Of a stretch of DNA of 64,000 bases, positions 47,239-58,945 are shown one piece after another. Location of the stretch: contig OZ234501.1 in NCBI GenBank assembly GCA_965153455.1, forward strand, positions 6,076,001 through 6,140,000, read 5' to 3'. A program made the translations under genes and the position numbers. The DNA is from Sphagnum compactum (lineage: Eukaryota > Bryophyta > Sphagnopsida > Sphagnales). Under the pieces are notes generated by a model. That model saw nothing but the letters and a program-made list of their open reading frames with translations, had not been told where the DNA came from and did not search any database. The number at the start of each line of letters is the position of its first letter. The first letter of the stretch is position 1.

Positions 47239-50200
47239 TAAAAACAATAATATTTGCATTGAGAATTTTTGATCCATGCCTCTACTTGGATTGTAGGTCA
47301 ATGTTAGACTCCAGTCAGTTTGGCCTGCAATGGAGCAACAAATTCTGGTCAAGATTTTGTTTGAAAATTCTCTCCTATTTTGTGCAATTTCATTTTCTGT
47401 CTCAAATGCAGTGGATGTTCCCTTTGTTTACATATGTTATATTGGCCAGAGTGGTTCACCTTAAGCTGTCCATAGTGTGCTGTTTAACAGAAGTTTTAAA
47501 GAATACTGGTTCTCTGGTAAGCTATCTATTGTTCTTTGGTGTCAGGTTGACAAAGCAAACAAGTTCAAATTGGGTAGGCACAATTTGTTAGTATGAAAGT
47601 TTCTTGCTTCTGTAAGTGACAACCTCTCTTCTGTCAGTGTAGAATTAGTGAAGCAGCTCTGCTTTCCAAGGGTGACTGTCCATTTGATCATGTCAGCAGC
47701 TCCACATTTGCAGTTTTTCTTTTGTTTGTGTTTATGGTCATGTTGTTTATGTTACTTTCAGGTGCTCAGTTGGTTAAAAAGTCTCTCTTTCATGGAGGAT
47801 AGTTGTGTACATCTCCCTTTGTACCTTTTATACATTGGCAACATCATGGAACTTAGGGACATATGAGACTTACCTCTGTCAATGATTCTAAACAACTCAC
47901 ACACAGAGTAAGCATTAAGAATACATTGCTAAAAACCAATTTAAGACATTAAAAAAAAATCTTCAAGAAGCATCCAGTCATGGAAGACAAGGCATTGCCA
48001 CATGAAACACTTTGCACCCTCTGCAGATTGAGAACACAGACCAACACCCACAACCAACACAACAGCAAGCAGAAAAAAATATCAGCTGACAAGTTTAGTG
48101 GCTAGGTCTGTCAACTCAACTCTGTCTGAACACAACTCAAATCTAACGCAATCACCCTTGTGTAAACAAAGCAGTTTAATGCATTATTGCCCCTGATGCA
48201 ATAGTCTCTCATCCTATGGGGACATGGCGTAGCAAAATCCAAAACTTCAAGGTTCAAAAGAAGGGAAGATTGGGTTTAAATGCATGTAAATGAAGGAGAA
48301 TTCACAAATTTCTCCAAAGGCAGTCTTAAGTGAATTGATTATAAAACATTGAAATGGCAATGTCCAATTAGGAAAACACAACACCATAAATGTGAGGTTG
48401 AACTTCGGGTGTGACAAAGGTACGTATTGGATGAAGAAAACACCCAACAATATACAATTGTAAAGATCTTGACATTCCTCGTTGAATACAATTAACACTT
48501 TACAATACGAACTAATGTTAGGTTCTTTAACTCAACAACTTCATCTTATTGTTGTGAAGCCACATGCCAGTTCCAAGTCATTCCTTAGTAACTTCCCTTT
48601 CTGCAATTCTGCAATTGAAGGTTTCTCCCAACATTTTTGTGTTTGGCAAGATTTCCACCAACTCATATGACTCCAAACTCCCTATACATCATGTATTTTG
48701 AAAAGTACTTCCCCACTGAGGACCTCATAGAAAGTCTTCCCAAAACTAAATGCATCTATCAGTAATGGATACCTTTTGATTGTAAGCATATTTCTTCCAC
48801 TAAGCTCAAGTGCTCTATACTCAACATTCCCTACCATCCATGTTTGTTCCTAGTTTTGAATAGAGCTCTTAACATTTGTTTTAGCCTCTTTGAAATCTCC
48901 CAACTTCACATCTAGGTGGTTCTCTAAGTGCATTTGATTATGAATTGACGCTTGTCTCCACAAAACATTGTGACATTTGAAGAAGGTTGGATTGTGCTTC
49001 CAAGTACACTTGAATCTCTTCAAGTATTGATGCCAAAATGATTACAATTCAATCAATCATAGAAACATCTTTTGTGAATGCCAATGATATAGGCTTTGTC
49101 CAAAAATCCACTTTTGCACTTCCTTGATGGCATCATGTACAATTTGGAAGTAGTTTGTTGTTGTGGGAATGTACAATCTACCATTAGGAAAGAAAACCTC
49201 ACATATTATCAACAATATGTTGAAAATTTTCACTTTCAATTTCTTAATTTGTAATTCTTCACTAATAAATGAATGTTCAAAAATGTAATTCCAACACTTG
49301 GAAATCACATCACATCTAAATTTTACCTATTAGGTTCCCATATCATATGCATTCGTTGAACTTTTTAGTTACTTTGGAGTTCTTGAGTTAATAAACAAAT
49401 CATCAACCTTAAGTCTCAATGGTGCTTATTAAAAAAATCGAACCTACTTTCTTTTGAAACAATTATGCCCAAAGCAAGTTGGGTTTTCAATTCTTCCCCC
49501 AATTGTAGCAAAGCCGCAACATTTCAAACTTTTGATTCATCAATTTATCAACCTTATATTCATATCAAATTGAAGAAGAAGAAAGAAGATATTTTACCAA
49601 ACCTTGTAGCATCATCTAAACTAAAAGAGTCAATTATGGGAAAGGTATTATTCATCAAATCATGTTGTTTCACTACCTATTCCACATTCAAAACCTTTCC
49701 TTCATTCGTACTACATTAAAACATGTCACACTTAAGTTGTCATTTCAAAAGAATAAGACTTACATCTAACTACAAAGCCTAATTCTTGTGAACTCTAGAC
49801 CTCTAATTGTTATTTTAGCCAAGCAGTGGAAGTGAGATTAATCATTGCATCCATGCACCATAAATTTCTATTACTAATTCATGCTCAAGGGAAATTTTAT
49901 ATTACATTTAGGTTTTGAACCTTTTATAGTTTCTAAAACAAACCACACTAGTTTATGATGCAATTGATTTAGTATGTTAAAATTATTACAATAATGCAAT
50001 GCATTATGCTTCACAAATATGGCATGCCCTCAAAGCATGTCCTCGAACATAAGTTATGCAAAACTTGATAAATATACTTACACATTCTTCTTGTGCAAAT
50101 TGCACCCATTGTATTATATGTCAATATTTATTCTATTTTATGCCCAAGATAAAATGATGCATAGTTGAAAAGAAGGATGTTTCCATTATTTCATTATATT

Positions 50201-53200
50201 AAGAATATTTCATCATCAAAAGAAGTATTGTTATTTTTAAAAACTCATTTTTCCAAGTTCATGATCCTTTGCTAATTACTTTGCGCTTGACTACCCAAAG
50301 ATCTTTTTTTTGGTGAAAAATGTGGCATGATAAATTATTGAAAACACACTTCTTGTGCACACTTGTGATTAACCTCAAAAAGAACTTGTATTTGGGATTT
50401 TTTTGTTTGGAAACTTGCACATTTGCATGCGATCATTCTCCTTCGGCTTGTATGTATTCACCCTTAATAGTTGCATCATGGAAATAAAAGGCGCCAAAAT
50501 TCCTTATATCCACAATAAATCTAGGAAATGTGAAAATTATGTGCCAAAACATATCTAGGATGTTGGAATGAAGTTTGACATCAAAAAGAAATAAATTAAC
50601 AATATGCAAGGTGGAGGTACTTATTCATACCACACTTGTTGGTTGGACTTTGCCAAAAAGGCATACACATTGATGTCCCTATGCTTTATGATGGCTTCAA
50701 ATTTGATAAACAAAGCTTCCATGTTTCATTGGAATGTCTCTACATTATCCATCATGCTAGCTAGCCTTTGTGAAACTTTTGATCCTTGCCGTTTATTCAT
50801 GTCTCCACATAGAACTTGGCAAATTGTGAACCCTCATACAGAACCACATAGGTTAGGATAGCCCACGAACAATCACTTAAAGTAGGTTTTGCTCGCCGTT
50901 TTTGCAGGAAAGCCTTATTGTTTATAATGTCCAAAGAGTAGAAGGAGCCCTCCTTTGGGTGTATCTATCGCACTAAAAATCGGCAAAAATGAACTAGAGG
51001 TGAGAAAGTTAAGGGCCCCTCAAACTAGGGGGGTCATTTTTATAAAAAATTCTCAACCGAACAACTCATAACCTATTTTCAATCCCCTCAAAAAATCCTT
51101 CAATATTACTCCGTTGCCTTTAGAATTAGAAGATGATTTGTAGAGCTTAACATAGCAATTTCAAAGCAATTTAAATTGCTCAATTTGAACAAAAAATGAA
51201 AAAGTTATGCTCTAATGAAGTAGGAGGGGTCAAAATGAAAAAAAAACACTTTTTGTAATTCAAAAAAATGTTTCTTTACCGCTCTTTTTTTATTGCTCCT
51301 TTGGCTTTGCATTTCAAAAATGATTTGTAGAGCCTGAGAAGGCGCTCCTATAACATTTTAAATCACTCAAAATGGAGAAGAATTGAGAAAGATTTGCCAA
51401 AGTGACCGATGATAGGCTAATGATCGATGATGGGCCACTCTACCCTACAAGGCAACACCTCACACATTATTTTAAAAGGTGTTCTCGCGTTCGATAGTGG
51501 ACATGATTAATGGGTTGGTTTGCTCTCAAGCATTGACCCTTGCGTCGGCCTCCACAATGAAGCTTTTCAATACTAATCCTCCAAAAATATGCCCTATTAA
51601 CAAAATAGGAAAATCTTGACCTATATTTCATTTGTCTCTGCAATCCCATTTCTCCTTAAGTTACAAGTCTTTGAGAATAACAAAAGCCACATATAGTCCA
51701 AACTTGTAATTTGATTCATTTTCTATAATTAATTATGAATGGTCAAAAGGAAAGTTTTCTAACTTGATATTCAATTGTGAACAAAGAAGTGGGTGGGTCA
51801 TTCCTAGTCATGAGAATCTCAAAAAGATTATGGGCAATGTCTAATACATGGTCATGACAAGAAGCTTCTACAATGCACATCATATGAAAAGTATAGGATG
51901 TATCTAAGTTAGATGGCACCATAGTTGAGGCCAACACATCATCATCACACTCACGCTGAGTCCAAGTGCTCCTCCATGCAAGGTCATTGCCACTTACAGC
52001 AAAGTAAAGGCCATGGAAGAGCACCGCATCTATTTGGGTCATTTGTGTGTCTCCTTGAAGCAGCCATAATTGATGTGTCGAATCTATGTGCACCCAAAAT
52101 AGAAGGCTAAATTGTAACAATATTTTGCATATATAATTGGAAATATGTAAATTCATTAAGCATTTTGAAATTTGTGAAGAACACATTGGGCCATTTGATT
52201 AGTGACTGGATTAGATTTAGAATACTAAAATATTTTGCAACTAGTGTGACCTATAGGGATGTTACATGCATCATAGATGATGGAGGTTGAATGTGGTTAC
52301 AATATGTTGTGACGTCGTTACACATTGAAACATTAGGTTTTTCACATGACTATATACTTGGGGGTGTGTTTTGTAGTGGCCAAGATATCTATTGTACCTA
52401 GGGACCTCCTCTCTTCTATGGATAGATGACAATTAAACATAAAACAAGCAAGTTTTCACTTCATTTGGATGGATCTAAATCAATCTTTCCCATCAAGGTT
52501 TCACATCAGAAAAAAAAGACATTCTCATAGCTTCCAATTTATAGAAGTAATGACCACATTTTGTCATATGCAATCCAAATGACTTTTACCTATGAAGTCA
52601 ATGTTCAACATTTCTATTTATTTGAGCAACTCCCTCATCAACTTCTGCCCCTCCCACAAACCAAACTCCACATCAACAATCAGCAAACACACTAGATCAT
52701 CATGTTTAATGTTGGATATCTAACACCCATTCATTTCAACCTAAAGTTCAAATCCACTTTTGAGTGCATCTTACATTCGTGTACACACTTGCAGCAATAT
52801 TGAAAAGGATGTCCTTTTGTGTGGCATTTAAGAAAACCTAAACATAATTTGCTTATTTTGGTTCAAGGCTAGTTTTATACAATTTGATACGAAACCATCA
52901 AATAAATTCTCCAACAACAAATTTGATTGCTAGGATTCATGGGCACTTTGCAAATTATGTTTCAGTAAGCACAAGAAGGCCTTGTTAGATATTTAATCAT
53001 CTCTCTTCACATACCCCAAAAGATGTGTATGCCAGTTCCTAGTTTCGAATCATGTTTTTTTTTTAAGGATTGGGCTTTGGGGATCTTGGCCACACAGAAC
53101 ACCAAGACAATGATATTTGTAGATTGGTGGAACCTCTTTGAATCTAAATGCATTTGAATTGGTATTATAAAAAAAAACCCTTTGGCTGGTTGAGAAGCCT

Positions 53201-53990
53201 TGGAGTCCATTTCTTAGCTAAGAAGTAGCCCTTTTTTGTTGGATATTGGCACCTTTGTTGACCAAGATCTAGCATCAATCCCATCTCCTCTATGATGGGT
53301 GTGCATGACAAACTTGCTAATGCCAATTTGGTCTCTCTTAATAAAAACATCCATCAAATTCACTATTGACACAAAAGGGTTCACAATTACAAAGCCATGG
53401 CAATGGTATAAACATTTCTGCCAAGACTTGTAATAGATCCATGTGGTTGTTGTATGGGAGCCTCATTTTAACAATGTCATTCCAACAAACAAGAAACAAT
53501 TTTCTCTCCTCCCTTATGGGATAGTTAGGAAAAGTATACACCTATTGAAACTTGGAAGCAGCTGTAACTAAACTCTAAAGGGAAGGATTTGCTCATCTTC
53601 TAAAGGCTTAGATTTGAAGTTGTGAAGTGGGGTGTAATTACAATGAAGAGCTGCAACTAAATCATGGAATTTATGTGAGTTTTCATATGGGTAGAACAAG
53701 AGATGGAAGAAGTGCACTTCATCCCAAGGGAAACCTCTCAACTTCTATTAGATGTAATAACTTTAGTAGAATGGAAGTCCTTCCCATGCATCCCATCATC
53801 ACCTTCAAGAGGAACTAATAGGACCCAAGTCTTGCTTCGAAACTCCATAAGATCTTATGCAAACCTTCGTGCTCCCTACGGATCTTAAGTGGAAGGCACA
53901 AGGGGCCCCAATCATGTGTCAGAACCCACCCTTGAAATCTATCAGAGTTTTGCCACAATTTCATTCTTTATGACCATTTCCAAGGATTGC
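47239..53990. other. RACK1 3' flank and gene desert
   Basis: The first few hundred bases may be RACK1 3' UTR. After about 48 kb the DNA is AT-rich with only short unsupported frames, including one at 51743-52186 on the minus strand (147 codons, no recognised motif). No structural repeats beyond homopolymers were found. Confidence 0.5.
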
Positions 53991-53997
53991 AATTTTG

Positions 53998-54050
53998 CAA
54001 ATTAATAATTAATGGCTATTAATAATTAATAATTAATGGCTATTATAATT
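53998..54050 (+). repeat. Short AATTAATGGCTATTA duplication
   Basis: AATAATTAATGGCTATTA is present twice, about 30 bp apart. Confidence 0.7.
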
Positions 54051-54794
54051 GTGACTATTGAAATGCATGGATTGAAGGGTAAAAATGGTGGATGGTTAGT
54101 TACAGTTGTTGTAACTTGTTCCCATAGTTCCTAATTATGATGTCTCCAAAATATTCGATTTAGAAATTATTCACAAACGTTCTCATTGAGTTCACCATGG
54201 GAAATGTCCCATAGTAAGCTTCCACTGATGTTCTTCAGGTTCCCAAAATTAAAAATCATGTGGTTGATTTGATCAATTAGACATGAGAAACCTTGATCAA
54301 CCTCACATAAAGGTATTATAGAAATAAAATTTAATAACATCTATTATATTTTTTTATGTATTAATATTATATCATTATATATTAATATTTTTATAGTAAG
54401 GAATTATATGGAAACCCCTTAAATTCAATCACCTAAAAAACCCGCAAAAAAAGGCATCATGTTTCCACTTGTAGTGCATGATAGAAACATGTAGAACAAT
54501 TAAATAGCCCCTTTTGTTTATTCATTACTAATTGGTCTCCATCTATTCAAATTGGCACATATTAGCACCAACCCAATCCAAATGTGTGAATTTTCATTTT
54601 GAGATTTCTCATGAAATAAAAAAAAATGGTGTAGAATAATAAATTGATATGTAAGGGCAAGGTGAAGTTAATATTACCACAGTACCTTTATCATTTCAGC
54701 ATGAATTAAATTATTTTTCATTTTATTGAACTTTTGAAAAAAATATTCATTATTTGTGTTGAAATTTTAATAAAGTTAAAAGTTCAATTGTTAG

Positions 54795-54870
54795 GATTTG
54801 AATCACAACCTTCGATAACAGTGAGTTAAAATTGAAGCAGTTTAGACACACTAAATTGCTCCAAAACATT
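54795..54870 (-). repeat. tRNA-like SINE remnant, minus strand
   Basis: In reverse complement GCAATTTAGTGTGTCTAAAC is followed by AGGTTGTGATTCAAATCCTA, which has the spacing and sequence pattern of A- and B-box regions of a tRNA-derived SINE. Weak evidence. Confidence 0.3.
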
Positions 54871-54987
54871 GACAAAACTTTGTTTTGTTATTATTATTTA
54901 TAATTCATTACTTGTCAAAATTTTCAGAATTAAAAAACCAAATGCTGAAGTTAAGATTTCAAATTTAAATAAGTATTTTGAAAGTTT

Positions 54988-55075
54988 GTTGTCGAAATGG
55001 TAAAAGTACTACGGTAATTTGGCAAGTTCCTCAGTTTGAAGTGTGTTTGAAGGGTTCAAGTTCTTGGACCCAACC
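54988..55075 (+). repeat. tRNA-like SINE remnant, plus strand
   Basis: AAATGGTAAAAGTACTACGG (A-box-like) is followed, after GGCAAGTTCCTCAGTTTGAA, by GGGTTCAAGTTCTTGGACCC (B-box-like with a pairing stem). The GCAAG-TTCCT-AGTTTGA and GGGTTCAAG blocks match the minus strand at 40118-40205. Confidence 0.45.
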
Positions 55076-57480
55076 CAACATCCTTTTGGTGCAATGTGAG
55101 ACTAGTTTTTTGCTTTTTTGCTAGAACCAAAACTACAACCAAAAGTTTGAAAATATAATTCTCAAAACAAGTTGAAGTTTTTAAGGTAGGCACATTGACT
55201 TTTTTGAAAATGTCAACAAGTAAGGTGAACTTTGAAAGTAGGCATAGTGAAGTTTTTTTATTTAAGTCAACAAAGAAGTTGATTTTTTGGTTGGGTGATT
55301 GGTCTTAATTTCTTGTAAAGTTCAATACCTTCACAAATGTGAGTTTCAACTTGTAAAAGTCAATATCTTCATCAATTTTTTATTTTAATGTGTAAAACTT
55401 GGTGTCTATAAAAATTTCAATCGTGTGAAGTGTGTAGTGTGTACATATATAATCACATCTTGTTCTCAAATTGGGCCCAAAGGTTTTTTGAATTTGAAAA
55501 AGATTGCCAAAATCAAAATTGCATGCTTAAATTTTTTTTAAAACGTACCTCAATTTTGCAACTAAAAAAACTAACCAAAATTTTTTAAGTGTAAAAATTT
55601 AAGACCAAATTTTCTTTCAAGAAGGAACAACTCAATGACACTAATTAAAAACTAGAGTTGTGAGGCTCTAAAATTGGGATCATTTTTTCAAGGTTATCAA
55701 ACAAAGAATGAAGAATTTTAGTTTTCATGGTAATGACAAAAGAAGGATTGATTGAATTCAGATTTTTCTTATAATGTCATTTGAAATTTATAGAGATTGT
55801 GTGATCAAAGACTTTTTTTGCGCATGGGAGGGGCATAGCCCCTTTAATAGGCCTATGTTCAACAAGTAGGTAAAATCAAATAATTTGTCAAGGATTTTCA
55901 AAGCAATGTGCAAAAGGAGTTTCAAAATGGAAGGAAATCGTTTAAACTTAAAATATGGGTATCGCCTTCAACTATTGCTTTGAGATGGTAACCTTATTCT
56001 AGTAATGCCTTCATCCTCAAGCATTACCTACCACAAATTTGTTTTCATGTCAATTAATGTCAAAATTGAAAATATTTCACCAAGAAATATTCATTTGAAT
56101 AATAAATCCTAAATTTAATGTCAACATATTTGCATCTAGTACCAAATCTCCCATTTCCCTTTGAAACAAAACATTATTCTTTCATATATTTATTTTTCAA
56201 ACATCTTTGAATCCATGGTTACAAGCATTTCAAACCTTCCAATGTAATACCCATCGATAGTTTTACATTAGTAATTAATTATTGTAATAACATTAAAAGA
56301 ATTTAAGTTGGGGTCAAAATGTGATTTTAAAAATAACATACTTCACTTGGATCCTTGGTTTCATCCATCCAAATAATGTAATAACTTCCAAGTGTTTTTC
56401 AACAATGTAAGATATCATCCTTTCCTTCCTTCTAGCCCACATTCATGGAATCTTGCCACTTGAAATTTCACACCCACTAAAAGCCTATTTTGTACATCTA
56501 TATTGACATTTCTTATGATCCTTTGACTTAGCATTTGTTCTCATGTAAATTTGCTAAGGACTTTTGTTATAAATCACAAAACACATATAAATAATTTTAT
56601 AATTCTAACTATTAAAATATTTCATATAATTATTCATATGGTTTAGCTCAGTGTTTGTGAATGAAATTCATCCATCATCATCCTCTTTACCTCCATGATA
56701 AATATTTTTATCCAACACATTTCACATTTTTTCCATAATGGAAAGGTTCACCCACCATCATTCATTTTTTTATTGATAATGTATATTTTTAATTGTGTTT
56801 ATGAATTTTTTTAAAAACAATGGACCTTATGAAAGTTTCAATGGGGTAGCTTCTCAAACAAATACAAATAAAAAATAATCCCATCCCTCAATTACTTTAA
56901 TATACCCAAGATCGAATTAAAATACAACCTTGCACCATAAACATTTGTGAATTTTCTTGTATATTTCTTTTAAAGCTATTTTTCAAACTTCTTTCCACAA
57001 GAAGCAAAAATTCTTTACACTAAAAAATCAAATAAAATAAAATCAAATGTTGAATATTTGTCTAATTGCTTTTATTGGTTGATCAATTTGTCCATAAAGA
57101 GGCTTATGAGTGAAGGATATACATAAACCACTAAAACCTTAAACCACTAATTGACATCTTGAATGTAAATTTACATTTCAAGAATGTACTTGTTTTTAAA
57201 CAATAGAAAATCTATTAACTAATTCTCAACCCCCCCTATATCTTGAAGTTATATGTCCCAAATTTAATCTTTATTTATATGTCAATTTAAACGCAAAAAA
57301 TAACATAAAATTAGATGATTAAAAAATTGGGAAATCCATTTAAATTTTAGACAAAAGTGACCCAAACAAGAACTAGATTTCTTGAAATTGGGCAAAAGTC
57401 TCAGCAAAAATTATTTTAGCATCTAAAAACAATTATGGCCTGGTTATTATTTCCACATATTATTGATTTACTTCTGATTT
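55076..57480. other. Intergenic DNA with no gene
   Basis: AT-rich with no coding evidence and no recognised repeat ends. Confidence 0.6.
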
Positions 57481-57493
57481 AATTACTTATTCT

Positions 57494-57600
57494 ACTTAAA
57501 TTTTCTTACTTACTTACTTACTACAATTTTCTTACTTACTTACTTACTACAACTTAAATTTTCTTACTTACTTAATTACTTAGTAACTCAAATTTTCAAA
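57494..57600 (+). repeat. (CTTA)n-based tandem repeat
   Basis: ATTTTCTTACTTACTTACTT followed by ACTACAA occurs in about three imperfect units of 32-40 bp, with decay in the last. Confidence 0.8.
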
Positions 57601-57668
57601 TAACTTTTTTAATTGTTTTTTTTTAACCTGCTGGATACCAATTGTTGCTTAAACTCAGTTGAAATATA

Positions 57669-57724
57669 TGACAAGGGGTGTGTCGACACACTGCGGTCTT
57701 GCCATTTAAACATTAAAAAAGTAT
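57669..57724 (+). repeat. Second copy of the GGGGTGTGTC-CACAC motif
   Basis: Same block order as 38311-38360 (GACAAGGGGTGTGTC, GGTCTTGCCATTTA, AAAAGTAT), with a perfect GTGTGTCGACACAC palindrome. Confidence 0.6.
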
Positions 57725-57744
57725 TTATCTAATAATTTTGCTAA

Positions 57745-58700
57745 TTTTTGGTTAAATTTCGCCAAAATTTTGACATCGAAAACATGGATAAAGGGGGGGG
57801 GGGGGGGAGGCAAAAAAAATTTAATTCGGTAATGACACCTGTTGTGATATTATTCGTTGGCGATGGAGCGTGCTTGATGACCAGTCCCGCCACACGTATG
57901 GGATTGACCAATCAAAAGCATTCCCTGTGTCGTTTTCACACACGTCAGGAACGGTCAAGAAAATACGGATCCCGTTTTCACCAAGTTCCATCTCTGTGGT
58001 CTTGTAATTCGCCCAGGTGAGATGAGATCCGGGCCGTTGAATGTTTCGCCAACGGTCTCATTGACTAATTCGCGCCATGTCCGTCCGAGATCTCATCTCC
58101 ACAGTAAAAAAGTTTTTAAAAAACTACGCCCAAAACTCGTTTTTCGCCTTTAGCCTTCCCGTTACGGGTAACGCAGTAGTCCACCGGTGTCAAAGCGTGA
58201 CTGTTGGATAATAAGTAGTAGCTAGAGTTAGCTAACTTTAACCATCGCTAAAAGGGAGTTGCCAAAATTCGCTACAACTAGTGAGGAAATTGGTGGTAAA
58301 TCTGGCTAATCGAAAATTAGTGATTTTTTTCGAACAAAAAAGCTGGGAAATTTTCTCCCCCCCCCTTTTTTTTTTTTTTTTTCTTTCTAGTTTTTATTCG
58401 ACTAATTTTGCTAACTTTTTGAAAAAAAAAAAATCGCCAATTTTTCGATATCACAAAATTGAAAAAGAAAAAAATTCGCTACAGAAAGAAGAAACTGTCT
58501 TCGGGGGTATTTAATCTGGCTAATTTAAAATTCTGTGATTTTATTTCTGGACAAATTTTGTTATTTTTTGGAAATAATAATAATTGGGAAAAGTTTGGAA
58601 ATTCTTGTCTTTATAGTGTAAATTCCAAGAAAAAACTCGCCAATTTTTTGACATCACAAAATGCGAAGAAAAAGAAAAAGAAAAAAAAAACCCTGATCTA
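57745..58700 (+). repeat. Family B modules upstream of the coiled-coil gene
   Basis: Several imperfect units of one pattern lie in series. 57765 has TTCGCCAAAATTTTGACATC then a long poly(G) (57792-57808). 58290-58470 has TCTGGCTAATCGAAAATTAG, a poly(C)-poly(T) run and CGCCAATTTTTCGATATCAC. 58515-58665 has ATCTGGCTAATTTAAAATTC and CGCCAATTTTTTGACATCAC. The middle (57840-58250) is more GC-rich, with no gene. Units are 200-250 bp. Confidence 0.65.
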
Positions 58701-58779
58701 GATATAGTAGGCTAACGGCACCCATATTTGGTGGCGAAATTAGCGGGGAGCTAATTTTGCTAACTAAATTTAGCGAGCG

Positions 58780-58945
58780 CCATAGACGTGATTTAAGCAA
58801 GGAGAGTGGATTAGTTAGGTTCTTAATTAAACAAAATTAGCTCTAATTAATCTTCCTAGTCTCGTCTCTCTCCTTTTGAACACTGGCACACAGAGAGCAG
58901 CAGCAGCAGCGAGCGCTACTCGATTGCTGCACTGCAAAGGCGGAG
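58780..58945 (+). promoter_or_regulatory. 5' leader of the coiled-coil gene
   Basis: Composition becomes genic after 58850, with a CT-rich stretch (58861-58875) and a GCAGCAGCAGC run at 58899-58911. No firm TATA box or start site. Confidence 0.35.

Noticed and set aside
51743-52186. Minus-strand 147-codon open frame
   Set aside because: No recognisable domain and AT-rich context; long enough to arise by chance.
57494-57600. CRISPR-like direct repeats
   Set aside because: Simple CTTA microsatellite decay in a eukaryotic genome, no spacers.
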